Source of the DNA: Massilia pinisoli
GTDB lineage: Bacteria > Pseudomonadota > Gammaproteobacteria > Burkholderiales > Burkholderiaceae_D
Direction: 5' to 3'
Length of the DNA stretch: 64,000 nucleotides
Assembly: GCF_024753285.1 (NCBI RefSeq)
Contig: NZ_JANUGW010000004.1
Span: forward strand, 186,001-250,000
Translations under genes and position numbers: made by a program
In this document: positions 42,211 through 51,804 of the stretch, one piece after another
Layout: each line of letters begins with the position of its first letter
Numbering within the stretch: the first letter of the stretch is position 1
Notes under the pieces: generated by a model
Databases searched by the model: none
What the model saw: only the letters and a program-made list of their open reading frames with translations
Told to the model about the DNA's origin: nothing

Positions 42211-44369
42211 AACAAGATCCTTTTCATCCGGTTTGTAAATTTCGTGCGTGCTTTCAGATTATTTTCTCCGCCATTGATGGCGATTGTAACTGCTGTGATA
42301 TCGTCTTTATCCATAGCCGCAATCGTGCCGTGCCGAAATACAGTTGCGTACCAACAACCGGCATCGATGCAGTTGAAACTGCTTTCGATGACTTTTTCGG
42401 GCTTATCAACAGGAGGATAACGTTTCGTATGATCACGTTCCCATCCCACATCGAAATCCTTACCTTTTTTCAGCCATCCTCTGAAGCACCAATATTCCGC
42501 ATAGTTGTAGCGACCAGTTAATTGTTTGAAACCACGGCCCTTAAAGCGGGGGCCATCGCCTGGCTGGCAGTTGCCAAGCATTTTGTTGCTCTCATACTGG
42601 ATGCCCGTAGCAACTTCTAGCATCTGGTTCAGGCTATAGCTTTCGACTGCACCCTGGCCGAAGACGTGCGCCTGCCGAAGTCGCGAGTTGATGCCGTAGC
42701 GGTAGCAGCACTTGTTGAGATCGACTCGGTATTTTTCGCGCACCTCAGCCGGAGTACCATGGCTGATTTCTTCGTCTGAACCGATCTGTTCCGGATAGAT
42801 CAGCTCAAGTTCGCATTTGGAAAGCCACATGCATTTCGCCAAGTGCTCGATGAACTTGATCGGATGCGCGTGCCACAATGTTGTCGCGGTGGGTAAGCCC
42901 GGAACCATTTCCCAAAATGAGAGTCGCTCGATATGTGTAGTCAGCTTGGCGAACTGCTCGGGTGTTAGTTTGGCCGGGCCAAAATCGTCCTGAGTGACCC
43001 TCGCGAAGCGCTTCCCAATGTCCTGTTTGCTCCACTCTGTCGGGTGACAAGTGATCAAATGCCGCAGCCTGTCTACGTCAGTGTCCAGCGGGCTAAGATT
43101 CTTTTCCGTGCGGTGTTTTTCGTAAGCGTCGCAAAGCTTTCTCGTACCTTCATCGTCAATGAAGCCATCACTGCTGAAAAGGCCATGCTCTTGAAACTTG
43201 CGAAACTCTAGCCAGTCAGCGTCGCTGACGTAATCAAGCGTGGACTTTTCGGCCCAATATAAGCTGTTGGTTTCCGGTACGTAAACTTGGGCCCAGTTTT
43301 TGCCGTCAAATGTTTCTTCGCGAAATTCGCCCACTTTCATCCATGGATCAACCCACGGCACGATAGATGTGCCTTTGGGAAGAGTCGTGTGGTTCTTGCT
43401 TGGATTTTTCCCGTAGCAGCGCAACTCTTCGGTTTTTGCGCGATGCTGTGTTTGCTTGATTGTCTGCGTCCTGTTTCTGGGGTCCGGTACGTCAACTTCA
43501 GTGCTCGTGATTTGATCTTCGCTCACCCAATAGGAACGCTTGTTGACTGTGATTTTTTTGTAACCTTCTCCCGATTCTTCCTTGACCACAGTCAGTGGTT
43601 TAGCAGAATCGACTGCGATTTTTTCTGTCGTCTGCAATTCCTTAAATACGCTTAGTTCTCTAGTAAGGATGCAGCGACCCCACACTGTTTTTATCGCATT
43701 GTCGAGGAATGCAACGTCGTCGAAAAAAATTTCGAAGTGGATACCGCACGATGGCGCAGCTATATTGTCGGGAATGGTGCCGCAGTAACCCAGGATGTCG
43801 CCGCGATGCACGCGAGCGTAGCCGTTGTCGCAACGACAGGCGCCATCAGCGATCGGCGCAAGGGATTCGACATGCGCTTTGACTGCATTTGGGCGTTTGT
43901 GTTTGTCTCCTGCCGATTGACCGTTCGTTTCAGACTGAGCATGGGCCGCTACCGTTCTTCGCAAGAAGTTAACAGCCTGCGTACCGTTCTTACCCTTGAC
44001 TTCGCCCCACGCGCGCAAGTGCATGTAGAGCGAGTAAAAGCTTAACTTCGAGGTGCCGAGGGTGGTTTGGCCGAGTTCAGCTTCATGCTTGAGCAGGACG
44101 AAGCTGCGCGAATACGGCACCTTGTCGAAATAAACGTCGGTGGAGTCAGTGTCGTCGTAGCGGTAGGCCACCACCTCGCCGTCGGCGATTGCGCGGATCG
44201 GTGCGGTGCGGTCGCTCGGGTGTATGTGTACACCGCCATGCCAAAAACGGTTCTTTCCCATCGGGTAGGAGCCGCTCAGAATTTCGCTGCTATTGAACAT
44301 CGCGTCGGGTATTACCCGCTGCTGGCTTCCTTTGGAGTACGTAATGTCGATGGGATAGGTAATAATCAT
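42207..44369 (-). CDS. type VI effector: M23-like plus GH19-like peptidoglycan hydrolase
   Basis: Protein of 720 residues. The N-terminal part (about 40-220) is M23/LytM-like: WHGGVHIH (H44, H48), YMHL (H117) and GIHFEIF (H211). The Asp of HxxxD is His and the first His of HxH is Gly, so this domain may be altered or inactive. The middle (about 240-420) appears to contain SH3-like segments. The C-terminus (about 560-720) is GH19/lysozyme-like: VFGQGAVES with E576, then LGNCQPGDGPRFKGRGF and QLTGRYNY. It follows vgrG by 17 nt and overlaps the immunity-like gene. No signal peptide, as expected of a VgrG-delivered cargo. Confidence 0.8.
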   Translation of the reverse strand: MIITYPIDITYSKGSQQRVIPDAMFNSSEILSGSYPMGKNRFWHGGVHIHPSDRTAPIRAIADGEVVAYRYDDTDSTDVYFDKVPYSRSFVLLKHEAELGQTTLGTSKLSFYSLYMHLRAWGEVKGKNGTQAVNFLRRTVAAHAQSETNGQSAGDKHKRPNAVKAHVESLAPIADGACRCDNGYARVHRGDILGYCGTIPDNIAAPSCGIHFEIFFDDVAFLDNAIKTVWGRCILTRELSVFKELQTTEKIAVDSAKPLTVVKEESGEGYKKITVNKRSYWVSEDQITSTEVDVPDPRNRTQTIKQTQHRAKTEELRCYGKNPSKNHTTLPKGTSIVPWVDPWMKVGEFREETFDGKNWAQVYVPETNSLYWAEKSTLDYVSDADWLEFRKFQEHGLFSSDGFIDDEGTRKLCDAYEKHRTEKNLSPLDTDVDRLRHLITCHPTEWSKQDIGKRFARVTQDDFGPAKLTPEQFAKLTTHIERLSFWEMVPGLPTATTLWHAHPIKFIEHLAKCMWLSKCELELIYPEQIGSDEEISHGTPAEVREKYRVDLNKCCYRYGINSRLRQAHVFGQGAVESYSLNQMLEVATGIQYESNKMLGNCQPGDGPRFKGRGFKQLTGRYNYAEYWCFRGWLKKGKDFDVGWERDHTKRYPPVDKPEKVIESSFNCIDAGCWYATVFRHGTIAAMDKDDITAVTIAINGGENNLKARTKFTNRMKRILL

Positions 44370-44386
44370 TTTGCTTACATGTCCGT

Positions 44387-46867
44387 TTATGCTGAGAAGG
44401 TAAAAGTGCCTTTTGGATCATGCCCACCTCGACCTGGGATCAAGACGTTGGCCTCCATATTCTTTGCGTCAACGAAGCTATGTGTCGCCGCATGCGCGAC
44501 AAAGGTGCCGTTGGTGCCGTGTTCGATTCCATCGGCAGAGAACTTCACATAGCTGCCCCCGCCATTAATCACAATTTTTTCCTTGGCGGTGATCGTGATC
44601 GTAGTCGCGCTCTGCGAAATGTTTAGCTTGGCTATAAGATTGATGCTGTCCGACAGCGCGTCTACGTCAATGTTCCCTGCCGACGCGACCAGTTTCATGC
44701 CGGCCTTGTGCACGAGCAGGCGAAACGTCTGGCGGATACTGGCGAACAGGCTGTCTCCGCTGGCGATCGACAGGCTGCGGCCAGTGGTCAGCGCTGTATT
44801 CCCGTTGCTGGCAATGTGCGTCGACTGGGCCGTCGAAGTCGCGATGCCGGCAGGACTGGACAACACCAAATGCGGTTGGGCGAGCTCGGGGAACTTGGCG
44901 TCGTCGGTCCGGTTGCCTTTGATGCCGTCAGTTTGCTTTTTGATGACGTTTGCAACCGCTCCCTGCTGGGCAGGGGAGTCTTGTGCACTGTTCAATCTCG
45001 CTGTTTCGGCCAAGTTCTCGTGGATATCGCTGGCCGCATAGAGGCGTTCGACGGTTTCGCCTATATCCTTGCAGTGTAGGGCGGCATTGTTGCGTGCTTC
45101 GGTCGTAATCAACATGCCCATCGCCGCGCGAACAACGCCGTGCCCGTCCGTGCGTAATTCCCACCCTTCGCCCCGCGCATCCTTGCGTCCCTTTGTGTCC
45201 TCGATGCGCGTGATATGGCCAAGCGACAGCTGACTGCACAGATGATCACTCTTGAGCTGCGCCTGAATCTTCCCAGCAGTATCATCAAGAATCAGATGAT
45301 TGCCCCGGCTGCCGCCTCCGAGTTCCCGGCTGCGTAAGCCGCTCAGCGCCTGCTGCCCCGGCAACTGCCACGGCGGCATTTGCACGCAGTTGTACAGCGC
45401 GCCAAGAACCACCGGGTGATCGATATTCGCGTCGAGATACAGCACCGCCACTTCTTCACCCACGCGTGGCAACCGGATTTCGCCAAACCGGTTTCCTGCA
45501 CCCGGCGACATGACGCGCAGCCACGGCGAACTGTTTTCGTCGTAGTTGCCCAGCCGGTCCCAATGAAATTGAACCTTCACCCGGCCATAGCCATCGGTGT
45601 AAATTTCGGAACCGGCCGGCCCGACGACGATGGCCGTCTGGATGCCGGGATAGGTGCAGGGTTGGCTGTTGTAATTGCGGCCCGGCCGCCAAGGGATGCT
45701 TTTGCGGATGCACCGGAACGTGTTGTCGTAATTCGAGGGCGCATCCGGGCCAGCCTGGTAATTGTTGCTGACCTCGTGGTCGACGGACAGGATCAGGTAA
45801 TCGCGATGGACGATGCTCGGATGCGGCTCGTCACCCCACTGGGTCGAGTGCATCTCCGCGCTGAAATGGCCGCCCAGTTTGAAATACCTGCCCGGAAGGA
45901 CGGTTCGGTCGTTTCCGCGCGCTTCGAAATACTGCGTGTTCGCGTCGCGCTCGCCCATGCGTTGATAGGCGAGCCGTTCGCCGTCGTCATGCGTGCGAAA
46001 ACCGTTTGAACCTGCGTATTCGTAGATTTCGTACGGATACACATCGCCCTGTTTGTTCAGCGATTCTGCCGTCGAGCGCTGCACGATGGGATTCTTGTAA
46101 TCGAAGCTCGCCAAGGTCGTCTGGCCGGACCCGATGCGGCGCACGGGACTCCATTCGTGGATGCCGTCGTCCTCGAGCGAGCCTGCCTTGTCGCGAAACG
46201 GGATGACGCCTGAATCGTCGATCCCGTTCGCGTCGATCTGTTGTGCGAGTGTGCTTTTATCGTAGAGCCAGAGCGTATGGCCATCGGCCCGGTGCTCGTA
46301 TGAATACATCAGGCCCAGCGCTTCCCAGCGGCGATGCAGGTGGTTGTAGTCCGTTTCGTCGTACTGGTTGGCGCAGGTCATGCGCGGGTCGTCGCCGATC
46401 AGGTGCACGCGCCAGTCGGCTTGGCGATACTGCGCGAACGTGAGTTCCGTCAATTCGATCACGCTCTTGCCGTGGAACGAGAGGTTGTCCTTGCGCAGCC
46501 TGGTGAATGCGAGCCAGGGCTCGAGCACCATGCGATAGAACGCGAAGCCGCCATCCGCGCGCAGCAAGCTAAATTCGGTGACGTAGCCGTTGAAGTGGCG
46601 CAGCGAGCCGTCTTCGCGCACGAGCGAGATCGTGACCATGCGCGCCATCATCGTCTTCAATGGAATCCGGGCATCGTCCGACAACAGCTCGACCTCGAAA
46701 CGAAAGCAGCGCGAGATTTCCTCGTGCGCGGACATCCTGTTCGGCAGCAGGACGGCATGCGGCCCGTCGCCGCGCGGAAACGCCAGGCGCATCAGGCGGT
46801 CGTGCTGCGCATCGAAACCAAATGCCGAGAGCAGCGCGCGTGCCGCAATCGCCAGGCTTCCATCCAT
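44387..46867 (-). CDS. vgrG: VgrG type VI spike protein
   Basis: Protein of 826 residues. The N-terminal gp27-like part, the gp5/OB-fold with GRVKVQFHWDRLGNYDENSSPWLRV and RVGEEVAVLYLDANIDHPVVLG, and a long C-terminal extension (about 560-826) of beta-helical repeats (DUF2345-like) are all present. The ATG at 46867 is chosen because a GGAG lies 7 nt upstream and the following DGSLAIAARALLSAF matches VgrG N-termini; an ATG at 46906 is less likely. The C-terminal extension and next gene suggest that it carries the downstream effector as cargo. Confidence 0.93.
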   Translation of the reverse strand: MDGSLAIAARALLSAFGFDAQHDRLMRLAFPRGDGPHAVLLPNRMSAHEEISRCFRFEVELLSDDARIPLKTMMARMVTISLVREDGSLRHFNGYVTEFSLLRADGGFAFYRMVLEPWLAFTRLRKDNLSFHGKSVIELTELTFAQYRQADWRVHLIGDDPRMTCANQYDETDYNHLHRRWEALGLMYSYEHRADGHTLWLYDKSTLAQQIDANGIDDSGVIPFRDKAGSLEDDGIHEWSPVRRIGSGQTTLASFDYKNPIVQRSTAESLNKQGDVYPYEIYEYAGSNGFRTHDDGERLAYQRMGERDANTQYFEARGNDRTVLPGRYFKLGGHFSAEMHSTQWGDEPHPSIVHRDYLILSVDHEVSNNYQAGPDAPSNYDNTFRCIRKSIPWRPGRNYNSQPCTYPGIQTAIVVGPAGSEIYTDGYGRVKVQFHWDRLGNYDENSSPWLRVMSPGAGNRFGEIRLPRVGEEVAVLYLDANIDHPVVLGALYNCVQMPPWQLPGQQALSGLRSRELGGGSRGNHLILDDTAGKIQAQLKSDHLCSQLSLGHITRIEDTKGRKDARGEGWELRTDGHGVVRAAMGMLITTEARNNAALHCKDIGETVERLYAASDIHENLAETARLNSAQDSPAQQGAVANVIKKQTDGIKGNRTDDAKFPELAQPHLVLSSPAGIATSTAQSTHIASNGNTALTTGRSLSIASGDSLFASIRQTFRLLVHKAGMKLVASAGNIDVDALSDSINLIAKLNISQSATTITITAKEKIVINGGGSYVKFSADGIEHGTNGTFVAHAATHSFVDAKNMEANVLIPGRGGHDPKGTFTFSA

Positions 46868-46946
46868 GTGGCATCTCCGATAGTTGATCGGCATAATGAT
46901 TCCCATCGGCTACGGTAACCATCGGGCCAACGGGTAATCTTGAGCA

Positions 46947-47993
46947 TCAGCAAGAAGTCAGCCGAAGGAGGGCCCGGATATCGGGCCGGCTGGCCTTGCC
47001 CTTCGTACCGGTCAGAAAAGTGTTCCAGCCGAGCCGCTTGCGATCCTGTCCTCGGGTCCGCAAGGTCAGCGGCTTGAGGCATGGCTTGTCCAGCAAGAGC
47101 CTGATCTCGTACTGCACGGAAGGCACGGCAAACAGGCTGATCATCTCCTTCAACGCAGCGTGACACCGGCCCCGCGGCAAGAACGCCTGCGCCCGTTCAT
47201 GATCCAGGGGACCGATGTGGAGCCGGCCGCGCACGTCGTTGCGCCACGTGCGCGTGCCCAGCGCGGCGCCGAAGCCCAGCGTGGGATCGGTGACGCCAAG
47301 CGTGCTGCGCATCCTTGCCGGGATCGGATCCCACGCGCCGACGAATTCCTCCAGACGCACGGGTACGCCAAAATAGTCGCGGAGGACACGCTCCACGGTC
47401 GAGGCGGCGATGGGACGCGTCCTCACCGCGCCGGCGTAAAACGCGGCGACTTCCGGGGCAATCGACCCATAGGGCTTGGAGGGACCGAAATTCGTACACC
47501 GCAGCCCGCCCAGCGCCGCCAGCAGCGCAAGCAGGTTGTCCTCGCCGCGTATATTCAGACCGTGTTCGACGCGATATTTTCCCCACGCCTCATAGAACAG
47601 GCCGACGGCACGATTCGAAAACAGATCGATGAACGGTTTCCAGCTTTCGTCCGCGCCCAGGTTCGCCTTGGCCGTCGCCCGTTCGGTGTCGTGCAGGGGC
47701 AACGTGCCGCTGGCGCCGAGCAGGCCGATGAATGCGGAGGTGATGTGGATGCGCGGTATGCCCGTCGCGTCCGGCGGGTCGAGCTGCAAGCTCTCGATCT
47801 CGCTCGCGGGGAAGGCCAACGACAGGCTGTTGCGAAAGCGCAGGACGTGACCGAACGCCCGGGAATATGGAATGCCTTGCCGGCGCAGCGTCCGCACGAG
47901 GATGTTCAGCAGTTGCGCGAACCGGTATCGGTAAGGCGCATCGAGCAGGGGCTGGATCATGACAGGGGCATGCTGCCGCTTCGCGGTTTGCAT
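46947..47993 (-). CDS. tssG: type VI secretion baseplate subunit TssG
   Basis: Protein of 348 residues. TssG joins TssF and TssK in the baseplate wedge. The N-terminus MQTAKR and a LLDAPYRYRFAQLLNIL segment match TssG starts, with a GAGGAAC ribosome-binding site upstream; the alternative ATG at 47960 forms an ATGA overlap with tssF but loses the conserved first residues. A late GRLHIGPLDHERAQAFLP segment is also typical. The gene overlaps tssF by 37 nt. Confidence 0.9.
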   Translation of the reverse strand: MQTAKRQHAPVMIQPLLDAPYRYRFAQLLNILVRTLRRQGIPYSRAFGHVLRFRNSLSLAFPASEIESLQLDPPDATGIPRIHITSAFIGLLGASGTLPLHDTERATAKANLGADESWKPFIDLFSNRAVGLFYEAWGKYRVEHGLNIRGEDNLLALLAALGGLRCTNFGPSKPYGSIAPEVAAFYAGAVRTRPIAASTVERVLRDYFGVPVRLEEFVGAWDPIPARMRSTLGVTDPTLGFGAALGTRTWRNDVRGRLHIGPLDHERAQAFLPRGRCHAALKEMISLFAVPSVQYEIRLLLDKPCLKPLTLRTRGQDRKRLGWNTFLTGTKGKASRPDIRALLRLTSC

Positions 47994-49780
47994 CGGACTA
48001 GTTCCTCCCCGGATTGATGTGACAGGATGACGAGTTCGATAAAACTGTTCATCTGGACGTACAGCGCGAAGAACTGGTCGATGACTTGCGCGAACAGGTG
48101 CAGCCCGGCGCCGACGAACGCCTCTTCGTCGATCGTCAGGCGCACTTCGGTGCCATGTGCCAACGACGACCCGCGCTTGTGCCTGATCCATGCCGTCGCC
48201 TCCGCATGTTCCAGCCCGACGACGCCGGCGATCTGCCGTCGCGTCACCGCGGATCCGGTCACGTCGTACAACGTCAGCATCTCGCGCAGGCCCGCGGCCC
48301 CTTCTTGTGCGAGGGCGTGATGGTTGAGGGTCAGGTGCGAGATGAGGCGCCAGTGCGCCCCAGGGCCGTTTGCCAGGCGATGGGGACGCGTGGGCCTGCG
48401 CAGGAAACGTATCGGCACGCCCCGCGTCGCGCCGGGAACGGACAGGTCGCCCTCCATTGCGCCGCATTTCAACAGACAGGGCAGGTCGCGGTTGGTGCAC
48501 GCGAGGTCGATCGACAATGTCGTTTGCTCGGCCGCGAGCGGCATGCCGTCGACGTCGACGAGCGCGATGTGCTTTTCGTGGCCAGGGCTGATGACCGCCA
48601 GCGTGTCGTCATGGCGCATGATCCAATAGTGCCCTTTGTGCGCATCGTGCTCGCCATGGCGGAGCGCGTAGAAGGGACGGAATTCGACCGGCGCGATGTC
48701 CCTGCCGCGCTGCTTCACCATATGGACCCTGTCGACCGAATACACCTCGTACGCCCACGCTTGGCCAGAATGCGCAAGCACTGCATATTCCGCGGTGCGC
48801 TCGCTGTATTCGATCGGAACGCCCGCTTGCGGGAACAGATTGATGACCGGAGTGCAACCGGTCAGCAGGCTGTGCGCCGTCAGGCCGGCGAGCATCCTGG
48901 CCTCGTCGGAGCCGGGCGCGATGTCCGTCAACGCCAGGTGCAACGTGAACCGCGTGCAGTCCGGAGGCACGCGTGCGCCGAGTGCCGCGAGGTCGATGTC
49001 GACGAAGTTGAATTTTTCCGGGAAGGCGAAATACTCGGCAAGGATGCGGTAGGCGCGGTGCGAGCGCGCATCGAACGGGATCAGCGCGTCCTCGTCGGCG
49101 AAGCCGCTCGCCGCGACGGGTATCGCGGCGAGCGGCATCCATGCGCCATCCGCGCCAGCCTGGACGTATGCCGCTGCCGTGCGCATGAACAGCGCGTCGC
49201 GCAGCGCGGCGCAGAACGACGCGTCGCCGTCGAGATACACGCGCAACGGGGCCGCCAGGTCCACCGGCCCCGCGGCCTCGAATTCGATACCGATCGATGC
49301 GGTGACGCCCGCCGGCAGCCGGGTCGACGAAGGCGGCCGGATGACGGCATCGAACGACGCGGACGTGATGGCGACCGGCGACGGCGTCACGTCGTACGCG
49401 GTCTGGAATCTGCAACGTACGCCCCGGACCTGCGCCGATTCGAGCACGGTCCCGCGCGGGAACGCCGCGCCGTTGCCGGCGCCGTCGGCGGGCGGCATCA
49501 CGCGCGCGATCGCGCACGACGGAAACGGCCGCAGATAGTGCGGAAACAGGAGATTGAGCAGCGCTTCCGTGAATTGCGGATAGGCGTCGTCCAGGCGCTT
49601 CGACACCCGGGCGCACAGCAGGGCGACCGATTGGATCAGCCGTTCGACGTGCGGATCGTCGCACGCCTCGCCGCCGATCTGGAGTTTCGCGGCGACCTTC
49701 GGATAGCGCTCGGCATATTCGCGGCACAGCTGCCGCATCGTGACGAGCTCCCGTTCGTATTGCGCAAACAGTTCGTCCAT
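47957..49780 (-). CDS. tssF: type VI secretion baseplate subunit TssF
   Basis: Protein of 607 residues, the usual length. It starts MDELFAQYERELVTMRQLCREYAERYPKVA, in the family pattern, and contains the LLNLLFPHYLRPFPSCAI segment and a C-terminal LTIDEEAFVGAGLHLFAQVIDQFFALYVQ typical of TssF. It is the core of the baseplate wedge with TssG and TssE. The tssE gene ends 10 nt upstream. Confidence 0.93.
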   Translation of the reverse strand: MDELFAQYERELVTMRQLCREYAERYPKVAAKLQIGGEACDDPHVERLIQSVALLCARVSKRLDDAYPQFTEALLNLLFPHYLRPFPSCAIARVMPPADGAGNGAAFPRGTVLESAQVRGVRCRFQTAYDVTPSPVAITSASFDAVIRPPSSTRLPAGVTASIGIEFEAAGPVDLAAPLRVYLDGDASFCAALRDALFMRTAAAYVQAGADGAWMPLAAIPVAASGFADEDALIPFDARSHRAYRILAEYFAFPEKFNFVDIDLAALGARVPPDCTRFTLHLALTDIAPGSDEARMLAGLTAHSLLTGCTPVINLFPQAGVPIEYSERTAEYAVLAHSGQAWAYEVYSVDRVHMVKQRGRDIAPVEFRPFYALRHGEHDAHKGHYWIMRHDDTLAVISPGHEKHIALVDVDGMPLAAEQTTLSIDLACTNRDLPCLLKCGAMEGDLSVPGATRGVPIRFLRRPTRPHRLANGPGAHWRLISHLTLNHHALAQEGAAGLREMLTLYDVTGSAVTRRQIAGVVGLEHAEATAWIRHKRGSSLAHGTEVRLTIDEEAFVGAGLHLFAQVIDQFFALYVQMNSFIELVILSHQSGEELVRCKPRSGSMPLS

Positions 49781-49790
49781 ATGAGATCGC

Positions 49791-50270
49791 CTACACGGCG
49801 CCGCGGACGCGCTGGATCGAATAACGCTGCAGCGACGGCTGGAACACGGCGTTGAACTGCATCGGTTCCGCGACGGGCGCGTTTTTCAGTTCGGCCGTGA
49901 TCACGAAGTCGACCCGGTTGATGGCGCCCTTGCGCGGCTGCAGCGTCGCCGCGACCTTGTGCAGCCTCGGTTCATGCCGCTCGATCGCCTGCCGGACGGC
50001 GGCGCAGATCCTCTTCTGGTCCGTGTCGCTCGTCATGCACATGCCCGCGAAGTCGATCAGGCCGTAATTCACGACCGATGCGCCCACCGCAGGGTAGTCC
50101 GCCACGAGGTCGGGAAGCAGGGCGGAACGCGTATTGAGCAGGGCCTCGAGGTCGCGCGTGATGCTCTCTTTCCATGCGTCTGTGTTTCTTGCGGGGCGGC
50201 GGGAAGTCGCGGACGCGGTGGCGTCGTCGGCGTCCAAACGGTCGAACAAGCCTGGCGTGAAACGCTGCAT
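49791..50270 (-). CDS. tssE: type VI secretion baseplate subunit TssE (gp25-like)
   Basis: Protein of 159 residues with the gp25/lysozyme-like baseplate fold; a segment reading ESITRDLEALLNTRSALLPDL and VVNYGLIDFAGM are typical. TssE initiates sheath polymerisation on the baseplate. It is the first gene of the minus-strand type VI set and is divergent from tssK. Confidence 0.9.
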   Translation of the reverse strand: MQRFTPGLFDRLDADDATASATSRRPARNTDAWKESITRDLEALLNTRSALLPDLVADYPAVGASVVNYGLIDFAGMCMTSDTDQKRICAAVRQAIERHEPRLHKVAATLQPRKGAINRVDFVITAELKNAPVAEPMQFNAVFQPSLQRYSIQRVRGAV

Positions 50271-50456
50271 GCTGGGGTCCTTTCAGCCGTCGCGAAGCGG
50301 AAGAAGCGTCATTATTCCCGTCTCGTGGCCGATAAAATTGCGTCCCGTCAACGGATGCATCGCCACGGGCAGGTGCCGAGTTGTTGTGTCAGGTCAACAG
50401 TCTTCGTGGAATGCCCGCCATGCTTGCCGGAGTCGAACGGGATCGAGGAGGAAACG
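50271..50456. promoter_or_regulatory. divergent promoter region between tssE and tssK
   Basis: 186 bp between two type VI gene sets. Only the tssK ribosome-binding site (GAGGAGGAAACG, ending just before 50457) is clear; no definite promoter hexamers stand out. Confidence 0.35.
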
Positions 50457-51791
50457 ATGAGCTTGGGAGCAAAGATTCTGTGGTCCGAGGGACTGACGCT
50501 GGGCCCCCAGCATTTCCAGCGGCAGGACCTGTACCACGAGACACGGCTGCTGCGCATGGCGTCGGCGCTCAATCCGAACTTCTGGGGTGTCCGCCTGCTG
50601 CAATGGAATATGGATGCGCTCGGCCATGACTTGCTCGAGGCGCAGGCCATGTCGCTGATTTTCCAGGACGGCGCCGTGTACGACGCGCCGGGCACGGACC
50701 TGTTGCCGGTGGCCGTCGACCTGACCCGGCTGCCCGCGGACACGGCCACCTTCACGATCTACGCGGCGCTCCCGACGATCCGTCCGCACGGCGCCAATGC
50801 GGACGAGGGCGGCCGCTATGCGCTGGCCGAATCCGAGACGTCCGACTTGTTCAGCGACGCGGTACCGATCGATGTGCCTTTCCTCAAGAAGCGCGTGCGC
50901 CTGTTGACGCACCTGGAGCCGCGCGACGGCCACCTCGCGTTTCCCGTGCTGCGCCTCCATCGCGATCCGCGTGGCGGTTTCACCGCGGATCCGGCATTCG
51001 TACCGCCGTGCGTGACGATCGGCGCCGCGCTGCCGCTGCAGCACCTGCTCGATGGCTTGATGAGCGCGCTGGCGGCGAGAATCATGTCGCTGCACGACAC
51101 GCACCGGAAAACGAATGCCGCGACGTTCGAGGTGCATGCCGGCGACATCACGTCGTGGTGGATGCTGAACATCATCAGTACGGCGAACGCGTCGCTGCAG
51201 CACTGCGCCCGTGCGCGCGACCGGCATCCGGAAGTGTTGTACGAGAAGTTGCTGGCGCTGGCCGGCGGGTTGATGACCTTTTCCGACCGCTACACGACGG
51301 CGGACCTGCCCGCCTACGTGCACGCGGATCCCGGCGTCACGTTCGCCCAGCTGGATGCGGTGATCCGCGAGCTCGTCGACACCGTCATCGCGGCCAGGTA
51401 TTTCGCCATTCCGCTCGTCGCGGAAGACAACCGCCGCACGCATTACCGGGGCGTGCTCGAGCCGTCGAAGCTGACGCCGGACACGCAGCTGTGCCTCGCC
51501 GTCAGCGCCGACATGCCGGCGCTCGAGCTGGTTGCAGCCGTGCCGGTCCGGTTCAAGATCGGTTCGCCCGACGACATCGAACGCATCGTGGCGTCCGCAT
51601 TGCCGGGCATCGCGCTGACACACATGCCTCAGGTGCCGGCCGCGGTGCCCGTGCGGCCCGACACCTATTATTTTTCGCTGTCGACGCGCAACGGCCTGTA
51701 CGAGAACGCGCTGAAGGCCGAGGCGATCGCGATCTACGTCCCGGCCGGCATGCGCGACCTGAACATCGAATTGATCGCCTACACGCAGTAA
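50457..51791 (+). CDS. tssK: type VI secretion baseplate subunit TssK
   Basis: Protein of 444 residues. TssK trimers connect the baseplate with the TssJLM membrane complex. The start SLGAKILWSEGLTLGPQHFQRQD is diagnostic, and the C-terminal YFSLSTRNGLYENALKAEAIAIYVPAGM fits too. A strong ribosome-binding site precedes the ATG. It is divergent from tssE and followed by a convergent MFS gene, so tssJ, tssL and tssM, normally neighbours, are not here. Confidence 0.93.
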   Translation: MSLGAKILWSEGLTLGPQHFQRQDLYHETRLLRMASALNPNFWGVRLLQWNMDALGHDLLEAQAMSLIFQDGAVYDAPGTDLLPVAVDLTRLPADTATFTIYAALPTIRPHGANADEGGRYALAESETSDLFSDAVPIDVPFLKKRVRLLTHLEPRDGHLAFPVLRLHRDPRGGFTADPAFVPPCVTIGAALPLQHLLDGLMSALAARIMSLHDTHRKTNAATFEVHAGDITSWWMLNIISTANASLQHCARARDRHPEVLYEKLLALAGGLMTFSDRYTTADLPAYVHADPGVTFAQLDAVIRELVDTVIAARYFAIPLVAEDNRRTHYRGVLEPSKLTPDTQLCLAVSADMPALELVAAVPVRFKIGSPDDIERIVASALPGIALTHMPQVPAAVPVRPDTYYFSLSTRNGLYENALKAEAIAIYVPAGMRDLNIELIAYTQ

Positions 51792-51804
51792 GCGCCGGCC
51801 GCCG

